64,000 nucleotides of DNA. Origin: Acidobacteriota bacterium. GTDB lineage: Bacteria > Acidobacteriota > Thermoanaerobaculia > Multivoradales > Multivoraceae. This document shows positions 7,234-19,900 of this stretch, piece after piece. The position numbers and the translations under genes were made by a program. The notes under the pieces are model-generated. The model saw only the letters and a program-made list of their open reading frames with translations, was not told the origin of the DNA and searched no databases. Numbering within the stretch: the stretch's first letter is position 1; every line of letters begins with the position of its first letter. Location of the stretch: assembly GCA_026707325.1 (NCBI GenBank), contig JAPOXA010000075.1, forward strand, positions 100,400-164,399, written 5' to 3'.

Positions 7234-9890
7234 TACGGGTAGTAACCGCGAATCGTTCGCGCCTTGGCGCCCCTCTCGTCGATCACGACTTCGACCCGGC
7301 GGAAGGCATCGGAGGGCGCCGTGCTCGAGGACTGGTAGGCCAGGAAGTACTTCGAGCGCAGTTCAAGGCCGATCTGGTCGTAGACGGCGGCAAGCTGGCT
7401 CGTGTTCTCGACGAAGAAAGCGCGGCCGCCGGTTTCCTGCGCCAACTGTTCCAGCACCTTCTTCGGGCTTTCCTTCGCCTTCTTGGGCAGCGCCAGGCCG
7501 ATCGCGTAGATGGCGGCCTCCGAACGGCGGGCGTACTCCAGCGCGTCGTCGAGGTCGTAGCGGCTGTGTTCGTCGACGCCGTCCGAGAGCAGCAGCACGG
7601 CGCGCTGGCCGGGAAGTCCGTTCAGGTGGTACAGGGTGAAGATGAGGCTGTCGTAGAGCGCCGTGCCGCGCTCGGCGCGGAGCCCCATCAGGCCCTTGGC
7701 GAACTCAATCCGGTCGCGCGTGAAGGGCGACGCGAGGTGCGGCCGGTCGTTGAACGTGACGATGGAGAGTTCGTCACGCTCGGTGATCACCTGCTGGAAG
7801 AAGTCGGCGGCGGCCTTGACGGACTCGGCGAGGCGTTCCTCCATCGAGGCCGAGACATCGAGCAGGATGGTGCCCACGAGCGGCGTGTCGTCGACCCGTT
7901 CGAAGCGGAGGATCTCCTGGGGCACCCCGTCTTCCAGCACCTGGAAGGCGTCCTGGCCGAGGTCGAGCAGCGGCCGCCGGTCGCGGTCGTCGACCGTCGT
8001 GTAGAGCTCGACGAAGTCGACTTGGACTTCCTCGAGGGTGGCCGGTCCGTTGATGATCGCCGTGTCCTCGACGAAGGCCGCCGGGCCTTCGGCGTCGAGC
8101 AGCTTGCCCACGATCCGGATGATCGTGAGTTCCCTTCCGCCGGGCAGTTCGACCGGGACGGTGAAGGGTTCTTCGTAGAGCGTCGCCACCTGGTCGGCGT
8201 TGCGGAAGACCTGGAGCTCCTCCAGGCTGCGGCCCTCCGGGACGGTGACCTGCGCCCGCATGCGAAGGCTGTTGCTGTAGTCATGGCCTGGGATCGGTTC
8301 GATGATCCGGACGTCGAAGCGGTGAGGAGAACCGTTGATCAGGTAGGAGTCGCTGGCGATCTGGTTGCGTTCGACGTCGTAGGCGATCGCGCGCAGCATC
8401 TGGCTGCGGGGAAGTTCGCCCAGCCGCACGTCGACGCTGTACGGCGCCCGCCTGGTCGTGAACAGGTCCTTGTCGTCGAGCGTGAAGCGCACCCTGTCGA
8501 CCGGGCCGGTGACCGCCGTGTCGAAGCGCAGGTAGCCGGAGACGAGTTCGCCACCCGGCGGGATGATCCGGATCGTCGGCTCGCCGGAGGCCAGAGAGCG
8601 GTTCGCCTCGGCGAAGATTGGCTCCAGGTCGGCCTCCGTCCAGCCCGCGGCGGCCTCGACTCTCGGCACCTCGAGCGGTTCGGCGTGGCGCCATACCGCG
8701 TCGCCGTTCAGGTCGTCGACGCGCAGGATCAGCTTGTACTCGCCGGGACGGAGATAGCGCTGGGCGACGAGGGGCATGGCCGGCTGCGTTTCGCCGGTCG
8801 CCTCGCCGCCTTCGACCGGGAACTCGAACCGGTAGCGGAAGCTCTCGAACAGCCGGTCGGCCCCGGTGTCCGCGTCCGCCCGCAGGACCTCCCCGATCAG
8901 CTCGAAGGCGTAGGAGCGGGCGCCGGCGAGGTCGGCGAGGGTTGCGCCTTCCGGCTCGACCTGAACCAGGGTCTGGACCACGGTCCTGCTTTCCTTGCGG
9001 CCCGGGAAGGAGACGTCGAGCGCTGCGGCCAGTTCCGGCGCGCCCAAGGGCAGGTCGGTCGAGTAGGACTCGAACGTGCGCAGCCACTCGTCGGACGGGG
9101 CTTCGATCGGTTCCAGCTTCTCGCCGATCATCCGCTCGTAGAAGAAGCCGAGCATGCCGCCCCAGTCGTTCAGGATCTGGATGATCCGAAGCGCGTACCC
9201 GAGCTCCTCCTCCTTGCAGCCGGCGCCGAGGTCCTCCCTGCGGAGACCGCCGATGCCGGCGCCCGGCAGGTCGAGCCGGCCGCCGGGCTGGAGAGCCGAG
9301 ATGCTGAGTTCTTCGCTCGGGTACCACGCCCGCCAGGCGCCGACGCCGAGCCGCCGGTAGAAGATGACCGCGTACTGGTCCTGCCGGAGCCGCCGGGAGA
9401 AGATCGCGCCCATTACCTCGCTCAGGTCCTGGAAGCCGTAGAACCAGGCCTCGATGCTCGTCGCCGAGCGCCTGGGACAGATCTCCACGTGGACGCCGGG
9501 CGGCCCGTTCAGCAGGTAGTACCGCGCCCGCTCGTCGTCCGTGTTCTCGAACAACTGGCGGACCATGGACAGCCGCTCGCTCCAGTGCTCCCGGAACTCG
9601 TTCCGGGCCGTGTCGGGATAGGGGTCGCGGGCCTTCCAGAACTCGGCGATGAAGGCGTCCCGCTGGTACTCCTGGGACAGGCAGAGGAAGGACTGGATCT
9701 CCTCGTCGCTGAGCAGCAGGGCGACCTCTTCGGTCCATTGCCGGTGCTGGGGCGGCAGGTTCTCGACCGCGGGTTGGCGGCCGTCCTGGCAGGGCGGCCG
9801 CTTCTTCTTGGCGGCCGACGCCGTGCCGCCGGCGAGGAACAGTACCGCGGCTGCGATGAGGAAGGCTCGAATGAGGACGCGGCTGCGCAC
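7233..9890 (-). CDS. GWxTD and VWFA domain secreted protein
   Basis: An 885-residue exported protein. A signal peptide (about 1-26) is followed by a GWxTD-type domain (~45-200, core FWKARDPYPDTARNEF), a central beta-rich region (~300-630), and a C-terminal von Willebrand A domain (~650-850) with an intact MIDAS motif DVSAS in TILLDVSASMEE. The closing segment resembles the 'VWFA-related acidobacterial domain'. Such proteins are typical of Acidobacteriota; metal-dependent protein binding at the cell surface or periplasm is inferred from the MIDAS, but no partner is known. Two further VWA genes, one decayed, lie at 49.5-53.1 kb. Confidence 0.88.
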   Translation of the reverse strand: MRSRVLIRAFLIAAAVLFLAGGTASAAKKKRPPCQDGRQPAVENLPPQHRQWTEEVALLLSDEEIQSFLCLSQEYQRDAFIAEFWKARDPYPDTARNEFREHWSERLSMVRQLFENTDDERARYYLLNGPPGVHVEICPRRSATSIEAWFYGFQDLSEVMGAIFSRRLRQDQYAVIFYRRLGVGAWRAWYPSEELSISALQPGGRLDLPGAGIGGLRREDLGAGCKEEELGYALRIIQILNDWGGMLGFFYERMIGEKLEPIEAPSDEWLRTFESYSTDLPLGAPELAAALDVSFPGRKESRTVVQTLVQVEPEGATLADLAGARSYAFELIGEVLRADADTGADRLFESFRYRFEFPVEGGEATGETQPAMPLVAQRYLRPGEYKLILRVDDLNGDAVWRHAEPLEVPRVEAAAGWTEADLEPIFAEANRSLASGEPTIRIIPPGGELVSGYLRFDTAVTGPVDRVRFTLDDKDLFTTRRAPYSVDVRLGELPRSQMLRAIAYDVERNQIASDSYLINGSPHRFDVRIIEPIPGHDYSNSLRMRAQVTVPEGRSLEELQVFRNADQVATLYEEPFTVPVELPGGRELTIIRIVGKLLDAEGPAAFVEDTAIINGPATLEEVQVDFVELYTTVDDRDRRPLLDLGQDAFQVLEDGVPQEILRFERVDDTPLVGTILLDVSASMEERLAESVKAAADFFQQVITERDELSIVTFNDRPHLASPFTRDRIEFAKGLMGLRAERGTALYDSLIFTLYHLNGLPGQRAVLLLSDGVDEHSRYDLDDALEYARRSEAAIYAIGLALPKKAKESPKKVLEQLAQETGGRAFFVENTSQLAAVYDQIGLELRSKYFLAYQSSSTAPSDAFRRVEVVIDERGAKARTIRGYYP

Positions 9891-9932
9891 GGTGGGTCGC
9901 CCCGGGGCAGGGCGTCCTAGTCTATGCCTCCC

Positions 9933-11492
9933 TCAGGGCCGGTAGGTGAAGGCCTGCGGGCCGACCGGCACCGACTCCGCGACCAGGTTGGCCCAGCGGC
10001 AGAGGATCGGCCGCGTGTCGCGCGGGTCGATGATCTCCTCGATCTCGAAGTACTCGGCCGAGCGGAACGGCGAGCGGACGCGGTTCAGGCGCTCCTTGAT
10101 CCGGGCCAGGTGAGCGTCGTAGTCCTCCGCTTCGGCGAGTTCCGCCTTGTAGGCGACCTCGATGCCGCCTTCGATCGGCAGCGAGCCCCAGTCGCCTGAG
10201 GGCCAGGCGTATCGGAAATGGTGGCTGCCCGGCTTGTGGTTGGCGCCTCCGGCCACGCCGAACGCCTTGCGGATCACGACGCAGCAGAAGGGCGTCGTGC
10301 ATTGTCCCAGTGCCGCGAGGACCTGGGAGCCGAAGCGGATCGTGGCGGTGTGCTCGGACTCGCGGCCGATCAGGAAGCCCGGACAGTCCTCGAGGTGGAG
10401 CAGCGGCAGGTGGAAGGTCGATGCCAGGTCGATCAGCCGGGAGAGCTTGCGGCAGGAGTCGGCGTCCCAACCGCCGCCGTAGACGTTCACGTCCTCGGCG
10501 AAGATCGCGATCGGCCAGCCGTCCAGGCGCGCCAGACCGGTGATGATGGACCGCCCCCAGTCGCGGCCGATCTCGAAGAACGAACCGCGGTCCACGATCC
10601 GGCCGAGCAGCTCGCGCATCCGGTAGGTGCGCTTCGGGTCGCGCGGCACGAAGTCGAGCAGTTCCGGGTCGCGGCGCTCCGGGTCGTCGCCGCGCTCCGA
10701 CTCGGGCAGCCGCGGCGGCAGTTGATCGACGTTGGTCGGCAGGTAGGAGAGGAACCGGCGGGCGCGGTCGAACGCCTCGGCCTCGGTGTCCACCGCGTCG
10801 TCGATCGCTCCGTTCGCGGTGTGGATGCGGGCGTGTCCGAGTTCTTCCTTGGGCACTGTGCCGCCGCCGGCCCATTCGACCAGTGCCGGGCCGGCGATCA
10901 TCATCTGGGCCGTGTCGCGGACGATGACCGAGTAGTGGGCGGTGCACACCCGGGCGGCGCCGATCCCGGCGACGGAACCGAGCGCGAGGGACACGGATGG
11001 GGCGACCGCCAGGTGCCGCACGACGACTTCCCAGCTTCGAAGCTCCGGGATGTAGGTGCGCCCCGCCATCTCGATCGTCTTGACCGAGCCGCCGCCGCCC
11101 ATGCCGTCGACCAGGCGCACATGGGGGAGCTTCATCTCGAGCGCCAGACCCTCCGACCGCGTCCGCTTGGCGGGGATCGAGGCATCGGCCGAACCGCCGC
11201 GCACCGTGAAGTCGTCGCCGGAGACGATGGCCGGACGGCCGTCGATCTCCCCGACACCGAAGACGAAGTTCGAAGGCCGGAAGGACACGAGTTCGCCGTC
11301 CTCCGTGTACTCCGCACGGCCGGCGATCTCGCCGATCTCGTGGAAGCTGCCGGCGTCGATCATCGCGTCGATGCGCTCGCGGACGGTCAGCTTGCCGAAG
11401 TGATGCTGACGTTCGACCTTGTCCGCGCCTCCCATTTCCCGCGCCAGTTCACGGCGACGCTTCAGTTCATCGATTTCGGAGCGCCAGCTCAC
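9933..11492 (-). CDS. Acyl-CoA carboxylase carboxyltransferase subunit
   Basis: A 519-residue biotin-dependent carboxyltransferase beta subunit, expected to transfer CO2 from carboxybiotin to propionyl-, methylcrotonyl- or a related acyl-CoA. The crotonase-type N- and C-domains are visible (KLTVRERIDAMIDAGSF; GGGSVKTIE; later LPLLHLEDCPGFLIG and RKAFGVAGGANHKPG). A GTG at 11492 is chosen as start because AGGAGG sits seven bases upstream; an earlier in-frame start would lie inside lpxD. No biotin carboxylase or biotin carrier gene is next to it, so it must share these from elsewhere. The exact acyl-CoA is not determined. Confidence 0.9.
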   Translation of the reverse strand: MSWRSEIDELKRRRELAREMGGADKVERQHHFGKLTVRERIDAMIDAGSFHEIGEIAGRAEYTEDGELVSFRPSNFVFGVGEIDGRPAIVSGDDFTVRGGSADASIPAKRTRSEGLALEMKLPHVRLVDGMGGGGSVKTIEMAGRTYIPELRSWEVVVRHLAVAPSVSLALGSVAGIGAARVCTAHYSVIVRDTAQMMIAGPALVEWAGGGTVPKEELGHARIHTANGAIDDAVDTEAEAFDRARRFLSYLPTNVDQLPPRLPESERGDDPERRDPELLDFVPRDPKRTYRMRELLGRIVDRGSFFEIGRDWGRSIITGLARLDGWPIAIFAEDVNVYGGGWDADSCRKLSRLIDLASTFHLPLLHLEDCPGFLIGRESEHTATIRFGSQVLAALGQCTTPFCCVVIRKAFGVAGGANHKPGSHHFRYAWPSGDWGSLPIEGGIEVAYKAELAEAEDYDAHLARIKERLNRVRSPFRSAEYFEIEEIIDPRDTRPILCRWANLVAESVPVGPQAFTYRP

Positions 11493-11502
11493 GTCGTCCT
11501 CC

Positions 11503-12552
11503 TCACTCCGTCTCGCTCCGGCCTTCCATGCGTCGCAGCAGCGCACGGAGGTCGCGTTCCATCTGCGGCAGGCGGTTCAACACCGCCTCGATGCGCAACT
11601 GCCGGGACTTCGGCCGGGCCGGATCGCCGTACAGGACGGCGCCGGCGGGCACGTCGCGGTAGCTGATCGTGTTGCCGCCGAGCATCGCGCCGTCGCCGAC
11701 CACCACACCGTCCGCGGCGCCGGCCCCTCCAGCCAGGACGACGCCGTCGCCGAGCCTGGCGCCGCCCGCCGTCTTGGCCAGGGGCAGGATCAGGCAGTGC
11801 TCGCCGACGATCGTGTTGTGGGCGATGTGGACCAGATCGCCGAGCTTGGAGCCATGGCCGATCACCGTCGCGTCGAGCGCCGCCCGGTCTATCGTGACCT
11901 GGGAGCCGATCTCGACGTCGTCGCCGATCGTCACGGTGCCGACCTGGGGGATCTTGACGTGGCGTCCTTCCCGCTGCAGGTAGCCGTAGCCGTCGCAGCC
12001 GATCACCGTGCCGCCGTGGACGACGACCCGGTCGCCGATCGTCACGTCCTCCATGACGGCGACGCCGGGAAACAGGACGCAGTCGCGGCCGACCTCGCTC
12101 CGTGGTCCGACGCAGGCGTTCGCGTGGAGCACGCTGCGGTCGCCGACGACGGCACGGTCGCGAACGGCGACCCCCGCGCCTATGGACACGTCGGCGCCGA
12201 GCGAGGCGCTTTCGGCAACGACGGCGGACGGATGAACGCCCGCGTCTTCCCGCCTGCGTTCCCGGTCGATGTGCCGAAGGACGACAACGAAGGCGGCGAA
12301 AGGATCGTCGACGACGATCTGGTGGGCAGCCAGGCGGGTCGTCACCGCCGGCACGACCAGCGCGCCGGCGCGGGTGTTCGTGGCCTTCAGCGTCCGTTCG
12401 TCCTTGGCGAAGGACAGTTGGTCCGGCCCGGCCTGTTCGAGAGAAGCGACCGACCGGCACAGGAACCCGCCGTCGCCGTGCAGTTCGGAACCGACGTCGG
12501 CGTCGGCGAGCAGGCCGCGCACCTCGTCGAGCGTCTTCTCCAGTCGTGGCAT
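11503..12552 (-). CDS. lpxD: UDP-3-O-acylglucosamine N-acyltransferase
   Basis: LpxD catalyses the third step of lipid A synthesis, N-acylating UDP-3-O-acyl-glucosamine. The 349 residues show the LpxD layout: an N-terminal uridine-binding domain (~1-100), a long left-handed beta-helix of hexapeptide repeats (~105-310; IGDRVVV, IGDDVEIG, IGHGSKLG) and a C-terminal helical tail. The catalytic His is in VHIAHNTIVG. Start is the ATG at 12552 (MPRLEKTLDEV). It stands apart from lpxA and fabZ, its usual partners. Its presence implies an LPS outer membrane. Confidence 0.94.
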   Translation of the reverse strand: MPRLEKTLDEVRGLLADADVGSELHGDGGFLCRSVASLEQAGPDQLSFAKDERTLKATNTRAGALVVPAVTTRLAAHQIVVDDPFAAFVVVLRHIDRERRREDAGVHPSAVVAESASLGADVSIGAGVAVRDRAVVGDRSVLHANACVGPRSEVGRDCVLFPGVAVMEDVTIGDRVVVHGGTVIGCDGYGYLQREGRHVKIPQVGTVTIGDDVEIGSQVTIDRAALDATVIGHGSKLGDLVHIAHNTIVGEHCLILPLAKTAGGARLGDGVVLAGGAGAADGVVVGDGAMLGGNTISYRDVPAGAVLYGDPARPKSRQLRIEAVLNRLPQMERDLRALLRRMEGRSETE

Positions 12553-12577
12553 GAGGACGCCCGGACGAAGCTCCGGT

Positions 12578-13576
12578 TCAGGGATCGAGGCGATAGACGT
12601 GGCGCGCCGTGTCGCGGAAGAGCGCCGCCTTCTCATCGTCGGAGAAGTCGCCCACGATGCGCTGGAAGGAGTTCCAGAGCAGCGTGTAGGCGCCCCCCGC
12701 CCGGTCGACCGGAAAGTTCGACTCGAACATGCAGCGGTCGACTCCGAAGCGGTCGATGCAGTGGAGGTAGTAGGGGCGGTGGGCTTCCGCCGTCTCGACC
12801 GAGGACGGCGGCGCGTCCTGCTTGTGCCAGCCGAAGCCGCAGATCTTCATCGGCAGCCCGCCGAGCTTGACCACGACGTTCTCGCAGCGGGCGAGCTCGG
12901 TGATCGACTTGCGCCAGGCCGCCTCGACCTCGCGGCGGCGGTCGCGGTACGGCCCGATACCGAGAGGCCCGCCGACGTGGTCCAGGATGATCCGGGTGTC
13001 CGGGAAGGCATGGGCGAGGTCGGTCAGCTCGTCGATCTGCGGGTGGTAGAGCCAGGCGTCGAAGCTCAGGTCCAGGGGCCCGAGGCAGGCGAAGCCACGC
13101 CGGAAGTCGGAACGCAGCAGCATGCTCGGCGGCGGCTTGGAGTGGGAGACGCGGATGTCCGGGCTGGGGTCGTAGGCGGCGGAGTGGCGGATGCCGCGGA
13201 AGCGTCCGCCGGCGGCCTCGATGTGGGCTTCGAGAACCGCCTTTGCGCGGTCGCCCAGGAGCATGTTCGCGTGGCTGACGATGCCGGCGATCGAAGCGCC
13301 CGCGCCGTCGTTTCGTTTGGCGACTTCCAGCACGAACTCCGTCTCGCCGACGACCCGCATCTCTTCGGGGCCTTCCTCCCGGTAGCCGGAAGCGCATTCG
13401 ACGAAGACGGTCGAGGTCACGTTGTGGCCGGCCCCGGTGTCGCCGTGGAGCTCCTCCAGCATGTACCGCGACTCCGGGTAGTCCCAGAGGTGGTGGTGGG
13501 GGTCGCAGATCTCCTGGTCCGGGTCGATCGGCTCTTCCTGGGTGCGGGCCAGCCAGGCGGCTTCCTGTTCGTTCAT
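12578..13576 (-). CDS. Amidohydrolase family protein (TIM-barrel)
   Basis: A 332-residue amidohydrolase_2-type protein. It carries the metal-site motif DPHHHLWD near residue 25, later ILDHVGG, and FESNFPVDR near the C-terminus that supplies the catalytic Asp region. Relatives include 2-pyrone-4,6-dicarboxylate lactonase and L-fuconolactone hydrolase, so lactone hydrolysis or decarboxylation is a plausible but unproved role. ATG at 13576 gives the normal length. The gene ends 25 bp before lpxD on the same strand. Confidence 0.85.
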   Translation of the reverse strand: MNEQEAAWLARTQEEPIDPDQEICDPHHHLWDYPESRYMLEELHGDTGAGHNVTSTVFVECASGYREEGPEEMRVVGETEFVLEVAKRNDGAGASIAGIVSHANMLLGDRAKAVLEAHIEAAGGRFRGIRHSAAYDPSPDIRVSHSKPPPSMLLRSDFRRGFACLGPLDLSFDAWLYHPQIDELTDLAHAFPDTRIILDHVGGPLGIGPYRDRRREVEAAWRKSITELARCENVVVKLGGLPMKICGFGWHKQDAPPSSVETAEAHRPYYLHCIDRFGVDRCMFESNFPVDRAGGAYTLLWNSFQRIVGDFSDDEKAALFRDTARHVYRLDP

Positions 13577-13640
13577 GCGTGTGACTCCTACATTCACGAA
13601 GACGGGAGGTGTTCGATGGGCCATCCAGCGGTGGCGGGTG

Positions 13641-14405
13641 TCAGGAGTTGTCCTTGCGGGTCCTGATCTCGCCGAAGACCTCGGCGTCCGTGGCGCCGGC
13701 CATTCCGAGCAGCGCACGGATGCCCGCGTCGTCGGGCCGCAGAAAGGGGTTGGTCCGCTTCTCGACTCCCAGGTTCGAGGGCACCGTGGGTTTGCCCTCC
13801 CGCCGGAGTTCCTCGATCTCGGCGACCCGCTCCATCAGCTCCTCGTTGTCGGGATCGACGGTGACGGCGAAGTGGGCGTTCGACAGCGTGTACTCGTGGC
13901 CGCAGTGGACGACCGCGTCGTCGGGCAGTGCGCGCAGCTTGGCCAGCGACTCCCACATCTGTTCCATCGTGCCCTCGAACACCCGCCCGCAGCCCAGGGC
14001 GAACAGGGTGTCGGCGCAGAAGAGCGCCCGATCGTCCTCGAACCAGTAGGTGATGTGCCCCGTGGTGTGGCCGGGCGTGTCGAACACCTGTGCCTCGGCC
14101 TCGCCAAGCTGAAAGTGATCGCCCTCGCGAACCAGGAGGTCGAGCCCCGGAATGCGGTGCTGGTCGGCGGCAGGACCGACCACCTGGCAGCCGTACGTCT
14201 CCTTCAGTGCGGGCACCGCGGCGATGTGGTCCATGTGGTGGTGCGTGATGACGATCCAGTCGATGCCGAAACCGCTGGCCGAAAGCGCTGCCTCGATCGG
14301 ATCCGTCTCCGGCGGATCGACGACTGCCGTCTTGCCGCTCCCCGTGTCGTGGAGCACGTAGGAGTAGTTGTCGCTCAGGACGGGGATCGTCTGGATCTCG
14401 AGCAC
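13641..14405 (-). CDS. gloB: Hydroxyacylglutathione hydrolase (glyoxalase II)
   Basis: A 254-residue metallo-beta-lactamase-fold thioester hydrolase that completes methylglyoxal detoxification by hydrolysing S-lactoylglutathione or a similar thiol ester. The binuclear metal motif THHHMDH (about residues 53-59), DTPGHTTGHITYW, the bridging Asp in LFCADTLFALGCGR and the distal His in CGHEYTLSN all match GloB, and the C-terminal substrate domain (FLRPDD) is present. Whether this organism uses glutathione cannot be judged here. It lies upstream of the amidohydrolase on the same strand. Confidence 0.92.
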   Translation of the reverse strand: MLEIQTIPVLSDNYSYVLHDTGSGKTAVVDPPETDPIEAALSASGFGIDWIVITHHHMDHIAAVPALKETYGCQVVGPAADQHRIPGLDLLVREGDHFQLGEAEAQVFDTPGHTTGHITYWFEDDRALFCADTLFALGCGRVFEGTMEQMWESLAKLRALPDDAVVHCGHEYTLSNAHFAVTVDPDNEELMERVAEIEELRREGKPTVPSNLGVEKRTNPFLRPDDAGIRALLGMAGATDAEVFGEIRTRKDNS

Positions 14406-14547
14406 GGGATTCTCCGGCGGAGGGTTGGACGCATCAGGGTGCGTCGGAGGACTTCGGGAAGGCGGACGGGACTATATCCGCGGGAGCGCCGTCACTTCGA
14501 GCCCTTTGGGGCCGGAACGGGTCGGCTGGGTTCGGCGATCCGGCGCT

Positions 14548-14826
14548 TCATCCCCGTTCGAAGTGGATGCGCAGCCGGGTGCCGGTTGCCCGCGCAACCC
14601 TCTCCAGCGTCCGGATCGACGGCGGCACCCGGCCGCTCTCCATCCGCGCCACCGCCGATTGCGTCGTCTTCATCCGCGCCGCCAACTCCGCCTGGGTGAA
14701 CCCCGCGCCCTTTCGCGCCTCGATCAGCGATTTCGCCACGGCGAACTCCGGTCCGAGCTCTTCATACGCCTTGCGGTAGTCCGGGTCCCGGTTCCACCGC
14801 TCGTGCAGTTCAGCGACTCTCGTCAT
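14548..14826 (-). CDS. XRE-family antitoxin (HigA-like)
   Basis: A 92-residue protein with a C-terminal helix-turn-helix of the XRE/Cro type (FTQAELAARMKTTQSAVARM, about residues 41-60, followed by ESGRVPPSIRTLERVARATG). Its ATG overlaps the last four bases of the toxin gene (ATGA), the usual coupling of a toxin-first higBA operon. The N-terminal part (MTRVAELHERWNRDPDY) probably wraps the toxin. It should neutralise the toxin and, with it, repress the operon through the palindrome just upstream. This gene borders the restriction-modification gene, forming a defence island. Confidence 0.87.
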   Translation of the reverse strand: MTRVAELHERWNRDPDYRKAYEELGPEFAVAKSLIEARKGAGFTQAELAARMKTTQSAVARMESGRVPPSIRTLERVARATGTRLRIHFERG

Positions 14827-15149
14827 TGCAGTGCCTCCCTTGCGCGCCGAAGCGCCAGTTCGATCTCGCGGCGCGGTGTCCGCCGGGTCTTCTTCACGAA
14901 TGCGCGAACCACTACGACGCGCCGACCGCTGGCTGCGACATAGAGCGCCCGTGCGATCCCACCTCGGCCCGAGAGACGCAATTCCCAGAGCGGGCCGGTT
15001 ACATGCCGGACGTGCGGCGCCCCCATCTGCTCCAGACCGACGGTGGAGATCAACTGGCATGTCCTCGTGAACCTGGCGCGCATGTCGGCTGGCAGCGAGT
15101 CCAACTCCTTGTCCACCGTGTCGTTCAGTGTCTCGACGCGCCAAGTCAT
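14823..15149 (-). CDS. RelE/HigB-family toxin (Gp49-like)
   Basis: A 108-residue phage-derived Gp49/HigB-like toxin, probably a ribosome-dependent mRNA interferase. Recognisable family segments are LWELRLSGRGGIARALYVA and VVVVRAFVKKTRRTPRREIELALRRARE, which end with the conserved basic helix. It is the first gene of a two-gene operon, overlapping the antitoxin by four bases. The start ATG at 15149 lies nine bases inside a perfect 16-bp palindrome, so autoregulation would control it directly. Activity is inferred from family and operon structure. Confidence 0.87.
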   Translation of the reverse strand: MTWRVETLNDTVDKELDSLPADMRARFTRTCQLISTVGLEQMGAPHVRHVTGPLWELRLSGRGGIARALYVAASGRRVVVVRAFVKKTRRTPRREIELALRRAREALQ

Positions 15150-15158
15150 GGGGATGGT

Positions 15159-15174
15159 ATAGCACGTGTGCTAT
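15159..15174. promoter_or_regulatory. Palindromic operator of the toxin-antitoxin operon
   Basis: ATAGCACGTGTGCTAT is an inverted repeat with 7-bp arms and a 2-bp centre, 9 bp upstream of the toxin start. It is AT-richer than its surroundings. Position and symmetry fit the binding site of the XRE-type antitoxin, which would make the operon self-repressing; this function is inferred. Confidence 0.65.
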
Positions 15175-15306
15175 GGCGGAAGCGGTGTTGCATCCGTGCC
15201 GTGTTCGTGGCGTGGGGCCACCGCGCCGCGCCGTGGCCGGGGAGCGGGCTTGGTCAAGGCGTGAGGACTGCCGGTTGAGGGGAGTGTCCGCAGTCGGTCT
15301 TGCGGT

Positions 15307-19788
<4,482 letters not shown>

Positions 19789-19876
19789 GACGGATGCTCC
19801 GAGCTTGCTGTTGGCGAGTGCGCGGCACCCTACCCGACGTGCCGAACTACCCGTACATCCGGCGGCGGCCTCAAGT

Positions 19877-19889
19877 TTGTACGGTACAA
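19877..19889. promoter_or_regulatory. Palindrome and -10-like element upstream of fic
   Basis: TTGTACGGTACAA is a 13-bp inverted repeat (6-bp arms, central G) in the 112-bp gap between the divergent fic and restriction-modification genes. Its right arm runs into TACAAT (19885-19890), a good -10 hexamer that ends 10 bp before the GTG of fic, which would give an almost leaderless transcript. The Fic protein has a DNA-binding-like C-terminus, so autorepression at this site is plausible. No clear -35 is seen. Confidence 0.5.
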
Positions 19890-19900
19890 TTCGATCCGTC

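Noticed and set aside
7218..9920. 900-residue open frame on the plus strand antisense to the GWxTD/VWA gene, and other long antisense frames (e.g. 957-2783, 2404-4647, 33757-36045)
   Set aside because: Stop-free antisense frames are expected in very GC-rich genes; the translations are Arg/Asp/Val-rich without domains, while the opposite strand encodes clear families.
14406..14547. Gap between glyoxalase II and the antitoxin gene as a possible attachment site for the defence island
   Set aside because: No direct repeat was found between this gap and the gap at 20927-20957, and no tRNA or integrase is nearby.
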